This document shows positions 23,513 through 32,007 of a DNA stretch of 48,237 nt, one piece after another. Within the stretch, counting starts at the first letter, position 1. Every line of letters starts with the position of its first letter. This stretch comes from Sphingobium chlorophenolicum (GTDB lineage: Bacteria; Pseudomonadota; Alphaproteobacteria; Sphingomonadales; Sphingomonadaceae). The DNA lies in assembly GCF_000722875.1 (NCBI RefSeq), contig NZ_JFHR01000043.1, positions 1-48,237 on the forward strand, given 5' to 3'. Below the pieces are notes generated by a model. The model was given only the letters and a program-made list of their open reading frames with translations, had not been told where the DNA came from and did not search any database. The position numbers and the translations under genes are program-made.

Positions 23513-24682
23513 ATGAAGACGCAGATCGCCATCGTCGGCGCCGGCCCCGCCGGGCTGTTGCTGGGCCATTTGTTGCGGGCCGAAGGGCTGGAGGCCGTCG
23601 TCGTGGAACGGGCTTCGGCGGACTATGTGCTTGGGCGCATTCGCGCCGGGGTACTGGAGCGGACGACGACGGACCTGATGGACAGGCTGGGTCTGGGCGA
23701 CCGCATGCACCGGGAGGGCCTGCCGCATGATGGGTTCAGTCTTGCGGATGGCGAACGCCTCATACGCATCGATATAAATGCGCTCACCGGTCGGCAGGTG
23801 ATGGTCTATGGCCAGACCGAATTGACGCGGGACCTGATGGACGCGGCGGATGAACGTGGCTTGCGGATCATCTACAATGCCGCCGACGTGACGCTGCACG
23901 GGCTGGATGGGGATGCGCCCTACCTCACCTTCGTGGAAGACGGCGCTGCGCGGCGGATCGACGCGCAGTTCATCTGCGGCTGCGACGGATTTCACGGCGC
24001 CGCGCGCGCCGCGATCCCGGCCTCCGCGGCGCGGGCCTATCAGAAAGTCTATCCTTTCGGCTGGCTGGGGATTCTGGCCGATGTGCCGCCCTGCGACCAT
24101 GAACTGATATACGCCAATCACGAACGCGGCTTTGCGCTGGCATCCATGCGGTCGGAAACGCGCAGCCGCTATTATATTCAGGTGCCGCTGGATGAGAAAG
24201 TCGCGGACTGGCCCGACGATCGGCTATGGGACGAACTGGCGGTCCGTCTGGGGCCGGAGGCGGGCGGGCGGATCACGCGGGGACCGGCGCTGGAAAAATC
24301 GATTGCCCCGCTTCGTTCCTTCGTGTTCGAAACCATGCGCCATGGGCGGCTTTTATTGGCTGGCGACAGCGCGCATATCGTGCCGCCCACGGGGGCCAAG
24401 GGGCTGAATCTGGCGGCTTCCGATGTCCGTTATTTGTCTGAGGCGCTGGCCGGTTACTTCCGGCGTGGAGACGATGGCGCGATTACGGGCTATTCGGGCC
24501 GGGCGCTCGCGCGGATATGGCAGGCGGAGCGTTTCTCCTGGCAATTGACGCGGCTTATGCATCGCTTTCCCGACAATGATGCATTCGACCGGCGCATGCA
24601 GATGGCGGATCTGGACTATATCGCGTCCTCGCCTGCGGCGCAGACGGCCATTGCGGAGAATTATGTGGGTTTGCCGCTTTAG
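23513..24682 (+). CDS. pobA: 4-hydroxybenzoate 3-monooxygenase (p-hydroxybenzoate hydroxylase)
   Basis: This 389-residue class A flavoprotein monooxygenase hydroxylates 4-hydroxybenzoate to protocatechuate with NADPH, FAD and O2. It matches the known Pseudomonas enzyme along its length: FAD-binding GAGPAGLLLG at the N-terminus, the mobile Arg in LGRIRAGVLE (residue 44), CGCDGFHG, substrate-side Tyr in HELIYANH, the Ser/Arg carboxylate-binding segment RSETRSRYY, GDSAHIVPPTGAKGLNLA and the C-terminal ENYVGLP with the second active Tyr (about 384). The start at 23513 aligns with the family N-terminus (MKTQ). No protocatechuate ring-cleavage genes are in the window. Confidence 0.97.
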   Translation: MKTQIAIVGAGPAGLLLGHLLRAEGLEAVVVERASADYVLGRIRAGVLERTTTDLMDRLGLGDRMHREGLPHDGFSLADGERLIRIDINALTGRQVMVYGQTELTRDLMDAADERGLRIIYNAADVTLHGLDGDAPYLTFVEDGAARRIDAQFICGCDGFHGAARAAIPASAARAYQKVYPFGWLGILADVPPCDHELIYANHERGFALASMRSETRSRYYIQVPLDEKVADWPDDRLWDELAVRLGPEAGGRITRGPALEKSIAPLRSFVFETMRHGRLLLAGDSAHIVPPTGAKGLNLAASDVRYLSEALAGYFRRGDDGAITGYSGRALARIWQAERFSWQLTRLMHRFPDNDAFDRRMQMADLDYIASSPAAQTAIAENYVGLPL

Positions 24683-24799
24683 CGACCGCATCACGCCTGA
24701 TGTCTCGTGCCCATCCTGTCAGCGGTTCCAAAGAGAATATGCTTCTGGAATGGCTGGGCCTTTTCGGGCATGTTTGCAGCGATATCGGAGGGGGGCTTC

Positions 24800-26302
24800 A
24801 TGCGGCTGAATTATCCTGCTTTCATAATAGCTGTTTCGGTCCCTCAAATGGTTTTCGCTCAGACGCCACAGTCGGCCGCGACGCCCAGTGCCCAAGGCGA
24901 TGTATCCGTCACCATCTACAATAACGACCTTGCGCTGGTGCAGGACGTGCGCCGGATCACTCTGTCGTCCGGTCGATCGCGGCAGGAGTTTCCAGACGTC
25001 TCCGCGCGCATTCGGCCGGAGACGGTGACGCTGTCGGGCGAGGGCATCGGCATTGTCGAGCAGAATTTCGACTATGATCTGCTTTCGCCCGCGGCCCTCA
25101 TGGAAAAGGCCGTGGGACAGACCATTACCCTGCTGCGCACCAATCCTGCCACGGGAGCGGAAACGCGGGAGCAGGCGACGGTCCTGGCGGCGAATGGCGG
25201 CGTGGTTCTCAAAATCGGGGATCGGATAGAAGTGCTGCGTGATGATGGCCTGCCGGTGCGGGTCATCTTTTCCTCCATTCCGCCCAACCTTCGCGCCCGC
25301 CCGACGCTCAGCGTTACCCTGGACGTGCAGCAGGCCGGCGCCCGGCCAGTGACGCTCAGCTATCTGACGCCGGGCATGAGCTGGAAATCCGATTATGTCG
25401 CGCTATTCGACGAAAAGGCGGGCAAGCTCGACATGCAGGGCTGGATCACGCTCAACAACAGCACCGGCACCACCTTCACCAATGCCCGCGCGCTGCTGGT
25501 GGCGGGGGAAGTGGGGCAGGTGCAGCAGGGCTATTACGGCTATGATGGCGGCCGCCCTCAGCCGCGCGGCAACCGGCCCGGCACGGAGAGCGGTGGAGGC
25601 GAGCAACTGGGCGACTTCCATGTCTATCCGATCGAGGGGCGCACCACGATCGCCAATGCCCAGACCAAGCAGGTGAGTTTCCTCGACGCATCGGGCGTGC
25701 CGGCCGCACGTGCCTACGAATATCGCAACGACTGGATGGAAAACAGAAGCGAGGCCGAGAGCGCGGCATCTGTGCTGAAATTCTCCAATGCGAAGGCTTC
25801 CGGGATCGGCGCCGCGCTGCCTGCGGGCACGGTGCGCGTCTATATGCGCGATACGCGCGGGCAGGCGCAGTTCATCGGGGAAAGCGCCATTCCGCATACG
25901 CCGGGTGGTTCGACCCTGGCGCTGCGCACCGGCGACGCCTTCGACGTCAAGGTGCAGCCGGTCACGGAGAAGCGCGGCCTCATCACCACCGACGAATGGA
26001 CCCAGACTTCGCGTTGGCGGGTCACCTATCCCGATGGCGCCACGAAGCAAGGCTATAGCGAGCAGCCGAAGCAATATTACCGCACACAGATGCGCTACAT
26101 CATCACCAATGCAAAGCCGGTGCCGGTGAATGTCGATGTGGTCCAGTCCGGCCTGGCCCGTTGGTGGTGGTGGCGCGATCTGCGCGTGCCGGAAGAGAGC
26201 ATCAAGGGAGAGCAGGAGACGGCAGACATGAGGCGATGGGTCGTGCCGGTCCCTGCCAATGGCAAGGCCGAATTGACCGCCACATTTCTCACCCCCTGGT
26301 AA
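24800..26302 (+). CDS. Exported DUF4139-domain protein (first of a tandem pair)
   Basis: This 500-residue protein has a signal peptide ending VFA-QTP and the N-terminal sequence VTIYNNDLALVQDVRRI typical of DUF4139. Later conserved blocks include YLTPGMSWKSDYVALFD, GWITLNNSTGTTF and WRVTYPDG. A Gly/Pro-rich linker (about residues 250-275) separates the two halves. The ATG at 24800 follows GGAGGGGGG. Function is not established; related proteins (MuiA-like) are linked to envelope or exopolysaccharide traits. The second DUF4139 gene starts 10 bases downstream, so they form an operon. Confidence 0.88.
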   Translation: MRLNYPAFIIAVSVPQMVFAQTPQSAATPSAQGDVSVTIYNNDLALVQDVRRITLSSGRSRQEFPDVSARIRPETVTLSGEGIGIVEQNFDYDLLSPAALMEKAVGQTITLLRTNPATGAETREQATVLAANGGVVLKIGDRIEVLRDDGLPVRVIFSSIPPNLRARPTLSVTLDVQQAGARPVTLSYLTPGMSWKSDYVALFDEKAGKLDMQGWITLNNSTGTTFTNARALLVAGEVGQVQQGYYGYDGGRPQPRGNRPGTESGGGEQLGDFHVYPIEGRTTIANAQTKQVSFLDASGVPAARAYEYRNDWMENRSEAESAASVLKFSNAKASGIGAALPAGTVRVYMRDTRGQAQFIGESAIPHTPGGSTLALRTGDAFDVKVQPVTEKRGLITTDEWTQTSRWRVTYPDGATKQGYSEQPKQYYRTQMRYIITNAKPVPVNVDVVQSGLARWWWWRDLRVPEESIKGEQETADMRRWVVPVPANGKAELTATFLTPW

Positions 26303-26312
26303 GCGCGCCGCC

Positions 26313-27887
26313 ATGCGTCGCATCAAGGGCCTGGGATTGCTGCTCGTCCTGCTGCTTTGCGCGCCTATTGCTGCCAGGGCGCAATTGCCGGTGGTGATCT
26401 CCGCAGCGCCGGACAGGGTGGCGGTCACACTCTATCGTGACCCGAACCGGGGAGAGGGCGCGCTCGATCGCGACGATCCGGGCGCCTTCGCCTTGGTGGC
26501 CGAAACGCGCACCGTGATATTGCCGCCCGGCCCTGTAGTGATCCGGTTCGAAGGGGTAGCCAGCGGCATCGTGCCGCAATCGGCGATCCTGTTCGGCACG
26601 CCCCCGCGCGAGCGCAATCGCGACGCGGCCTTGCTATCTCAAAAAGGGCTGGTCGACGCCTTTACCGGCCAGCGGGTAATCCTGCGCCGCACCGATCCGG
26701 CGACCGGCAAGACGGTCGAGGAAAAGGCGACGGTTCGTTCCGCGACCGACAGGCTGGTTGTGACGACGCCGCGTGGGGTAGAAGCGCTATATTGCTCCGG
26801 CCTGCGTCAGACCCTCCTTTATCCAGAGGCGCCGCCGACGCTCTCCGCCAAGCCGGTGCTGACGATGACGACGAAGGACCAGCCCGGTGGCCGCGTGACG
26901 ATTACGCTCGCCTATATCGCGACCGGATTCGACTGGGACGCCAGCTATGTGGCCACGCTGGCTCCTGATGGGCAGTCGTTGAACCTTCTGGGCTGGCTGA
27001 CGCTCGCGAGCGCGGACGATACGAGCTTTGTCGATGCGACGGCGTCGGCCGTGGCCGGACGGGTCGGCCGGTCGGAGGATAGCCGTGACGACACAGGCGA
27101 AAATGCACGGCAAGAGGCGCGTTATCTTGACAGGTTCAACAATTGCTGGCCCGCCGGTACGACGAGCGATGTAGGGAGCGTTTATCCGCCACCGCCGCCC
27201 GCGTCCCCACCGATGGAAATGATGATGGACGCCGGCGAAATCGTCGTGAGCGCCCAGCGGCGCCAGGAAGCGGTACAGTCCGCCCCAATCGCTGTCTCGG
27301 TAGTCGCCAGGGCTGAAAATCTCGGCGACCTGAAGCTCTACCGGATTCCTGTTCCTGTCACCATCGCCGCGCGCTCGCAAAAGCAGGTGGCTTTCCTTCT
27401 CAAAGACAAAGTGAAGGGCGCTCTCATCTACCGCTCGAGGATGAACCGGGACGAACCGGACGATCCCCAGATGCTGTTCCGTTTCCGCAACCGGAAAGAG
27501 GAAGGCATGGGCGATCCGCTCCCGGCGGGACGCGCCGTCCTCTATCAAGACAGCCCATGGGGGCGGATGTACGTCGGGGAAAGCACGACCGGGGACAAGG
27601 CCGTGGACGAGGAGGTCGAATGGCGCTTTGCCGGGGCAAGCAATCTGACCCTCGACCACGAAGAGGCGGACGATGGGAGGGGGCGCCTGCGCCACACGGT
27701 GATTGCGCGCAATTCCAATCCCTTCCCCATTCGCTTCGAGATGGATTTCCCGGTGAACGGTGATCGGGTCTTCAGCGATTTTGGCAGCGGGCTTACGGCA
27801 AAACCAGGCAAGAAGGTCTGGGTCATGACGGTGCCGGCGAACGCCGAAATTCGCTTCCGCTTCCGATCCGCCGAGCGGGAGGATTAG
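26313..27887 (+). CDS. Exported DUF4139-domain protein (second), with TonB-receptor-like insert
   Basis: This 524-residue protein starts with a signal peptide (LLLVLLLCAPIAARA-Q) and follows the same plan as its upstream partner (YIATGFDWDASYVATL, GWLTLAS, NLGDLKLYRIPVPVT). Between the halves, at about residues 290-330, there is a proline run and then GEIVVSAQRRQEAVQSAPIA. That resembles the plug start of sphingomonad TonB-dependent receptors and is absent from the first copy. Near its end is FRMDFPVNG-like sequence (RFEMDFPVNGDRVFSDF). Its TAG stop is the first base triplet of a 57-bp palindrome. Function unknown. Confidence 0.87.
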   Translation: MRRIKGLGLLLVLLLCAPIAARAQLPVVISAAPDRVAVTLYRDPNRGEGALDRDDPGAFALVAETRTVILPPGPVVIRFEGVASGIVPQSAILFGTPPRERNRDAALLSQKGLVDAFTGQRVILRRTDPATGKTVEEKATVRSATDRLVVTTPRGVEALYCSGLRQTLLYPEAPPTLSAKPVLTMTTKDQPGGRVTITLAYIATGFDWDASYVATLAPDGQSLNLLGWLTLASADDTSFVDATASAVAGRVGRSEDSRDDTGENARQEARYLDRFNNCWPAGTTSDVGSVYPPPPPASPPMEMMMDAGEIVVSAQRRQEAVQSAPIAVSVVARAENLGDLKLYRIPVPVTIAARSQKQVAFLLKDKVKGALIYRSRMNRDEPDDPQMLFRFRNRKEEGMGDPLPAGRAVLYQDSPWGRMYVGESTTGDKAVDEEVEWRFAGASNLTLDHEEADDGRGRLRHTVIARNSNPFPIRFEMDFPVNGDRVFSDFGSGLTAKPGKKVWVMTVPANAEIRFRFRSAERED

Positions 27888-27941
27888 GCCGTAAACGCAT
27901 AAATGGCGCCTCGAACGCCCCATTTATGAGTTTACGGCCTA
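27885..27941. repeat. 57-bp palindromic element (second repeat family)
   Basis: The left arm TAGGCCGTAAACGCATAAAT (27885 on) and the right arm ending ATTTATGAGTTTACGGCCTA (27922-27941) pair over 22 bases with one mismatch and a 13-nt GC-rich centre. The left TAG is the stop of the DUF4139 gene and the right end is CTAG. A single matching arm occurs at 17970-17992. It may also act as a bidirectional terminator between the convergent DUF4139 and DUF3142 units. Confidence 0.7.
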
Positions 27942-27980
27942 GGGGGGCATTTGGCTGAATGTCTGCTTGCGGCGATCCAG

Positions 27981-28721
27981 TCAGCGACGAAGTTCAGCAG
28001 TGTTCAACAGGAATATCGCATAGCCCCGGAACTGCGGATGTTGCGCAAGCCGGGCCGGCTCCCGCCAAGATCCGCCTTCAACCAGCGCCACACGGAAAGG
28101 AATGGGGAAGTTCTCCATCCTCCGAAAATAATCTTCATAATCCGGGATGGTGGAACGGCCCTGATAGGTCTGCACCACCACTTCGTCGACGGTCTTCGCA
28201 AGGTTGGTCAGCGCTTGCGGATCGCCATGGGCGCTCCAGTCCATCAAGCCGGTGATCGACAACCGCCATGTGCGAGGAAGGCGTTGTCGCACTTTCTCCA
28301 AAAACTTCGCATAGCCTTCAATCCCTCTGGTAGCCGCATCGAAATCGAGCTGGAGACCGGCGACTTCGTTTCCCGCCTCCTGCCAGCGGCGCAGATCGTT
28401 GAAAATCGCGGTGGTCACCATGTCGTTCCAGTCGAGCCGCTCCGCCCTTACCACCAGCCAGATTGTCTTGCCGGGAAGGCGCGGAATGCCCATGCGCAGG
28501 CGCTCGAAGCGCGCCGCCCCACCGCGGCGCACTTCCCCATCGAGCAGATAGAGGGTCTTCGGCCGGATGTCCCCGGTCGGGCGTACTCCGGGCCAGAGAT
28601 AGAAAGCGTCATAGGCAGCCGGGTCAACGCTGCCCGCCTGCCTGTCCGGCTGAATATCGCATCCGGTCAGCAGAACCGATGCCAGCAGCGCCAGTCTCCG
28701 TCCCGCCAGAAGTCCCCTCAC
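27981..28721 (-). CDS. DUF3142-family lipoprotein
   Basis: This 246-residue protein has a lipoprotein signal (LLASVLLTGC). The body resembles DUF3142: FYLWPGVRPTG at the start, GLQLDFDAATRG mid-way and DEVVVQTYQGRST near the end, a pattern suggesting a TIM-barrel glycosidase-like fold. A GTG at 28721 overlaps the upstream gene's stop (GTGA) and gives a compact signal peptide; an in-frame ATG at 28748 lies inside the upstream gene. It is the last gene of a three-gene minus-strand envelope operon. Enzymatic activity is not established. Confidence 0.78.
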   Translation of the reverse strand: MRGLLAGRRLALLASVLLTGCDIQPDRQAGSVDPAAYDAFYLWPGVRPTGDIRPKTLYLLDGEVRRGGAARFERLRMGIPRLPGKTIWLVVRAERLDWNDMVTTAIFNDLRRWQEAGNEVAGLQLDFDAATRGIEGYAKFLEKVRQRLPRTWRLSITGLMDWSAHGDPQALTNLAKTVDEVVVQTYQGRSTIPDYEDYFRRMENFPIPFRVALVEGGSWREPARLAQHPQFRGYAIFLLNTAELRR

Positions 28722-30901
28722 CAATAGTAGCGCAGGGCCTTCGCCCATCGGCTGTCGGGATAACGCTGCTTCAACTCGGTGAACCAGGCCTTCCGTTCGG
28801 CCTGCGGCGCCTGGGCCGCCTCCATTTCCTCATAGTTTCGATAGGGTCCACCACAACTATTATAGCCGGAAGGCGCGTAGCACATGACGGCCCGATACAG
28901 GGCATAGGCGCGGTCTTCCGCCGCTGCGTTTCTGTCCGCGATGATGCGTGTGTAGATGTCGTCGCGAGACTGCGGACGACCGGGGAATCCGTCCGGTCCG
29001 TTACCCAGCGCCAGTTTGTCGTCCGATGCCCTGAACAGGCTGAACCCGTCGAAGCCGTTCAACCGGTAGAAGTCGCCCAGACATAGGCGAGCCTTCGTAT
29101 TTGCCGGGTTGCGCGCCAGCGTCGCGGCTGTTTGCACGAGCGTGGGGCAGGCAAAGCCGTCAGACCATTTGCCTTTCCGGAACAGGCCCACAGGGATCAC
29201 ATCCTGCTGGGTGAAATCCCAAAGCCCGCTGTCCGCCGGAGCGTTGACGGGCACCAGCGCAAGGTCGGCCGCGAAATCGCCAAAGGCGCCTCTGATCAGA
29301 TCCTTGTAGAGCAGGGTGAAGCGCGCAAGGTCGCGCTCCCGCGCCGGGCGCGCGGCATCCCCTGCGCTGGCGCGCAGGATGGCGGGCGTCGCAACGGTCT
29401 GCAGCAGGATGGAGCGGGTGGCGGAGTCGGTGATCGGCGATCCGGGCGTAAAGATCTGGTCCAACCGCCCGTCGCGCTGCCAGCGGACGGCGAGCCCCAT
29501 CTCCACCAAAGGGCGCTGGTAAAGCGGGCTCGCGCCGCCCAACAGATCCCGCCAGAAGCCAACCTCATTGGGGTCCCGCAACTTCGAAAGTGCCATTCCC
29601 CGCAGTGTCTGACGGCTGAACGCCAGCGGCGTGAAGCGGCTCTGCCGCGCGGCGTCGGGCAACAGCGCCAATATGGTCTTCGGCTCTTCTCCCGCATAAT
29701 AGGCCCGGCTTGCCTGGAGCAGACCGTAAAGGTCGCCATGCGCCCGGAAATGGACTTGCTGCGTCGCCAGTTCGCTCGCGGACAGCGGCGCTGCACCGTC
29801 ACTATGCTGCCGCATCCGCTTCAGATCCAAAATGGCCGTCAGCAGCGGCAAATTCTGCTGCTTGCCGACGATGGTCGAGGCGTCCGAACGTTCGAGCAGC
29901 TTGATGTCGATCTCCTCCGCCAGATCGGCCGCGGCTTCATCGCCGCCGGGCGTCGTGGCGAGGAGCGTCTCATAGCTTCGGGTCAACGCCGCCCAGTCGC
30001 CGCCAAGCCAGGCCACACGGCGTCTGAGTCCCTCGGCCGACGCTCGATATCGGCCTTTGGGGTAAGCCTTCAGATAAGCGGCGATGGCGGCTTCCGCTTG
30101 CGCAACCGCGGTGCGATCCACCTTATCCGGGCCAACGAAGTCGCCATATTCATCCACCGCCTGCGCCATTGCGGCGCGCAGACCGATGCGGATCGGCATA
30201 TATATTGCGGTTTCCGCCACCCAACGGCTGCGGGCGCGGGTCAGGCTGGCAAAGCCGCTGCGCGCCGCCGGCCAGTCGGCCTTATAGAAAGCGTCCGCTG
30301 CCCTCAGGTAGCTCAGATACTCGCGGCCGGGCTTGCTGGAGACGGTCTTGTCGTCCCAGTTCGCCTCTCCACAGCCCGCCTGCAGCCGGAACCGGCGCAA
30401 TGCCGCGCGTTCCGGCTCCGGCAAGGCGGTCTCTGCGTCGAGCGCGGCATTGAATGCGGGAACGCCGCCGCTCGATGCCTCGCAGCCGGGGGCCTCCGGC
30501 ATCGCCTGGCCAGCGTCATCTCTGCCCCCTGCGGTTTGCGGCCAGAGGGCGGCGCGCAGGCCGGGCCATGTCATGAAGCTTTGGCCGAACTGCGGGTTGT
30601 TAGCGTCTGTAACGGCGCCCACCTGCGCCCTATCGTCCGGCGCTAGGCTGCGCATCAGCCACAGCATGTTGATGCGGGTATCGTTGCCGGGGCTGATGAC
30701 CGCCCGGCCGCCGCAATCATATTCCGCCGATGCCAACTGCCAGGACGGCGCGCAGGACGAGTCCGCGCACGCCCATAGGGTGCTTCCTAGGCCAATCGTC
30801 GACAGCGCCAGTGCGCCCAGCAGGGTGGCGACCGGATGTTCGCGGCGCAGGGAGACGCCACGACTGATGATGCGGTCCAGACGACCATTGTCTTTCATCA
30901 T
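28718..30901 (-). CDS. Large membrane-anchored or exported protein of unknown function
   Basis: I do not recognise this protein of about 727 residues. It has one hydrophobic segment near the N-terminus (ATLLGALALSTIGLGSTLW) and then a Cys-containing region (WACADSSCAPSW). A long, mostly helical body has TPR-like character (ADAFYKADWPAARSGFASL, IAAYLKAYPKGRYRASAEGL). Together these suggest a periplasmic helical-repeat scaffold anchored in the inner membrane or exported. The start at 30901 (two Mets) is not well marked; an ATG at 30970 overlapping the DUF4349 gene is an alternative. It is coupled by GTGA overlap to the DUF3142 lipoprotein, so the two probably act together. Confidence 0.7.
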   Translation of the reverse strand: MMKDNGRLDRIISRGVSLRREHPVATLLGALALSTIGLGSTLWACADSSCAPSWQLASAEYDCGGRAVISPGNDTRINMLWLMRSLAPDDRAQVGAVTDANNPQFGQSFMTWPGLRAALWPQTAGGRDDAGQAMPEAPGCEASSGGVPAFNAALDAETALPEPERAALRRFRLQAGCGEANWDDKTVSSKPGREYLSYLRAADAFYKADWPAARSGFASLTRARSRWVAETAIYMPIRIGLRAAMAQAVDEYGDFVGPDKVDRTAVAQAEAAIAAYLKAYPKGRYRASAEGLRRRVAWLGGDWAALTRSYETLLATTPGGDEAAADLAEEIDIKLLERSDASTIVGKQQNLPLLTAILDLKRMRQHSDGAAPLSASELATQQVHFRAHGDLYGLLQASRAYYAGEEPKTILALLPDAARQSRFTPLAFSRQTLRGMALSKLRDPNEVGFWRDLLGGASPLYQRPLVEMGLAVRWQRDGRLDQIFTPGSPITDSATRSILLQTVATPAILRASAGDAARPARERDLARFTLLYKDLIRGAFGDFAADLALVPVNAPADSGLWDFTQQDVIPVGLFRKGKWSDGFACPTLVQTAATLARNPANTKARLCLGDFYRLNGFDGFSLFRASDDKLALGNGPDGFPGRPQSRDDIYTRIIADRNAAAEDRAYALYRAVMCYAPSGYNSCGGPYRNYEEMEAAQAPQAERKAWFTELKQRYPDSRWAKALRYYW

Positions 30902-30950
30902 TCCATTCTTACCTGACCGAAAATCGCTCGCAAGGCCCCGCTTCCCGGTT

Positions 30951-31787
30951 TCATTCCGGAGGAGACGCATCGTGCCGTTGCCGCCGCGCCAGCCAGCGCC
31001 TGATGCCCAGCCAAGCCAGGGCGAGCCCGGCGGCAGCGACCATCCATGGAAGGAGCGAGATCGCCAGCATCAGCAGGACCGCGATGCCGGCGACGACATT
31101 GACCCACCCATCCTTCATGGCGCCAAGCAGCGGTCCATCGTTTAGACTGGGATCGACTTGCCCCGAAGCATAATCGAAGGTCATGGGGGTGTTGGCGAGT
31201 TTGAGCTGTGCATCGTTCCGCACCGCGACAGCCTGTTGGCGCCGGTCCGATAGCTCCGCTAGACGATCCTGCAACTGCGTGCGTTCAGCGGTGGGCAGGC
31301 CTGACCGGTTCAATTGCTGTTCGATCCGGGCACGCTCTTCCGCGATTGCTTGTTGGTCGCGCTTCGCCGCATCGATGACGGCTCCAGACTCCTCGCTGTC
31401 GATACTCGCATCCGTAAGCATGCCGCCACGCTGGCTTACGGTCGCCACGCCTTTCTTGCCGAAATCTCGCGCTATGTCAGGCGCCAGCTTCATGACCAGC
31501 GACCCGTTGATCGTGCGGTCCCGATGGACCTGATAGCTCATCCCCGTGATGCGGCAGCGCGCCGCGGTCAAGGCTTCGCACTGGGCGGCATGCGCTTCCT
31601 GCACGGAAGCCACTCGCTCGGGCGGCAGTCGGAAGCCATAACGATATGTCAGCGACACGCCGGGGGTGCGGGTGACTGCCACATTGGGCGCGGCTGGCTC
31701 CTGCATCACCTCGGCGCTTCTCTCCTCCGAAGGCTTTTCCCCGCAAGCAGCGAGCAAAACTGCCATGGCAATGACCGAATTGCGCAT
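30951..31787 (-). CDS. DUF4349-family lipoprotein
   Basis: This 278-residue protein has a lipobox (VLLAACG), a DUF4349-like domain and a coiled-coil stretch (IAEERARIEQQLNRSG through DRRQQAVAVRNDA, about residues 150-200). A C-terminal pair of hydrophobic segments (VNVVAGIAVLLMLAISLLPW, then AAAGLALAWLGIRRWLA) is followed by a basic tail. The start at 31787 is preceded by GGGGGAA. It heads the minus-strand envelope operon with the unknown large protein and the DUF3142 protein. Function unknown; the topology suggests an envelope sensor or anchor. Confidence 0.82.
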   Translation of the reverse strand: MRNSVIAMAVLLAACGEKPSEERSAEVMQEPAAPNVAVTRTPGVSLTYRYGFRLPPERVASVQEAHAAQCEALTAARCRITGMSYQVHRDRTINGSLVMKLAPDIARDFGKKGVATVSQRGGMLTDASIDSEESGAVIDAAKRDQQAIAEERARIEQQLNRSGLPTAERTQLQDRLAELSDRRQQAVAVRNDAQLKLANTPMTFDYASGQVDPSLNDGPLLGAMKDGWVNVVAGIAVLLMLAISLLPWMVAAAGLALAWLGIRRWLARRQRHDASPPE

Positions 31788-31920
31788 CTCATTCCCCCTA
31801 CTCGTGCACCGTGAGATTGTTCCACGGGAGGAACATAACATCAAGTAAAGCTTGCTTTTTTTATATCGGATGTCCGTTGGAAGAAGCTGTCACTATGCGG
31901 GCGCTGCTATCCTCCCTCCG

Positions 31921-32007
31921 CTATGCGGCATTGGCAGAGCAGAGCACACACATCGCGTCGAAGACGATGATCGGGCCGTTATTGCGATCGCCCGATGCCG
32001 CGCTCAT
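31921..32007 (-). pseudogene. N-terminal remnant of a DCC-family thiol-disulfide oxidoreductase
   Basis: The ATG overlaps the stop of the FAD monooxygenase (ATGA). The frame reads GPIIVFDAMCVLCSANAA and then stops after 28 residues. FD-x-x-C-x-x-C-N/SANA is the diagnostic start of DCC (DUF393/YuxK-like) proteins, which are normally about 120-140 residues. The rest is not found downstream in any frame, so the gene has been cut off. About 110 further bases to the DUF4349 start include a short AAAGC-TT-GCTTT hairpin with a T-run (about 31848-31862) and nothing else recognised. Confidence 0.6.
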
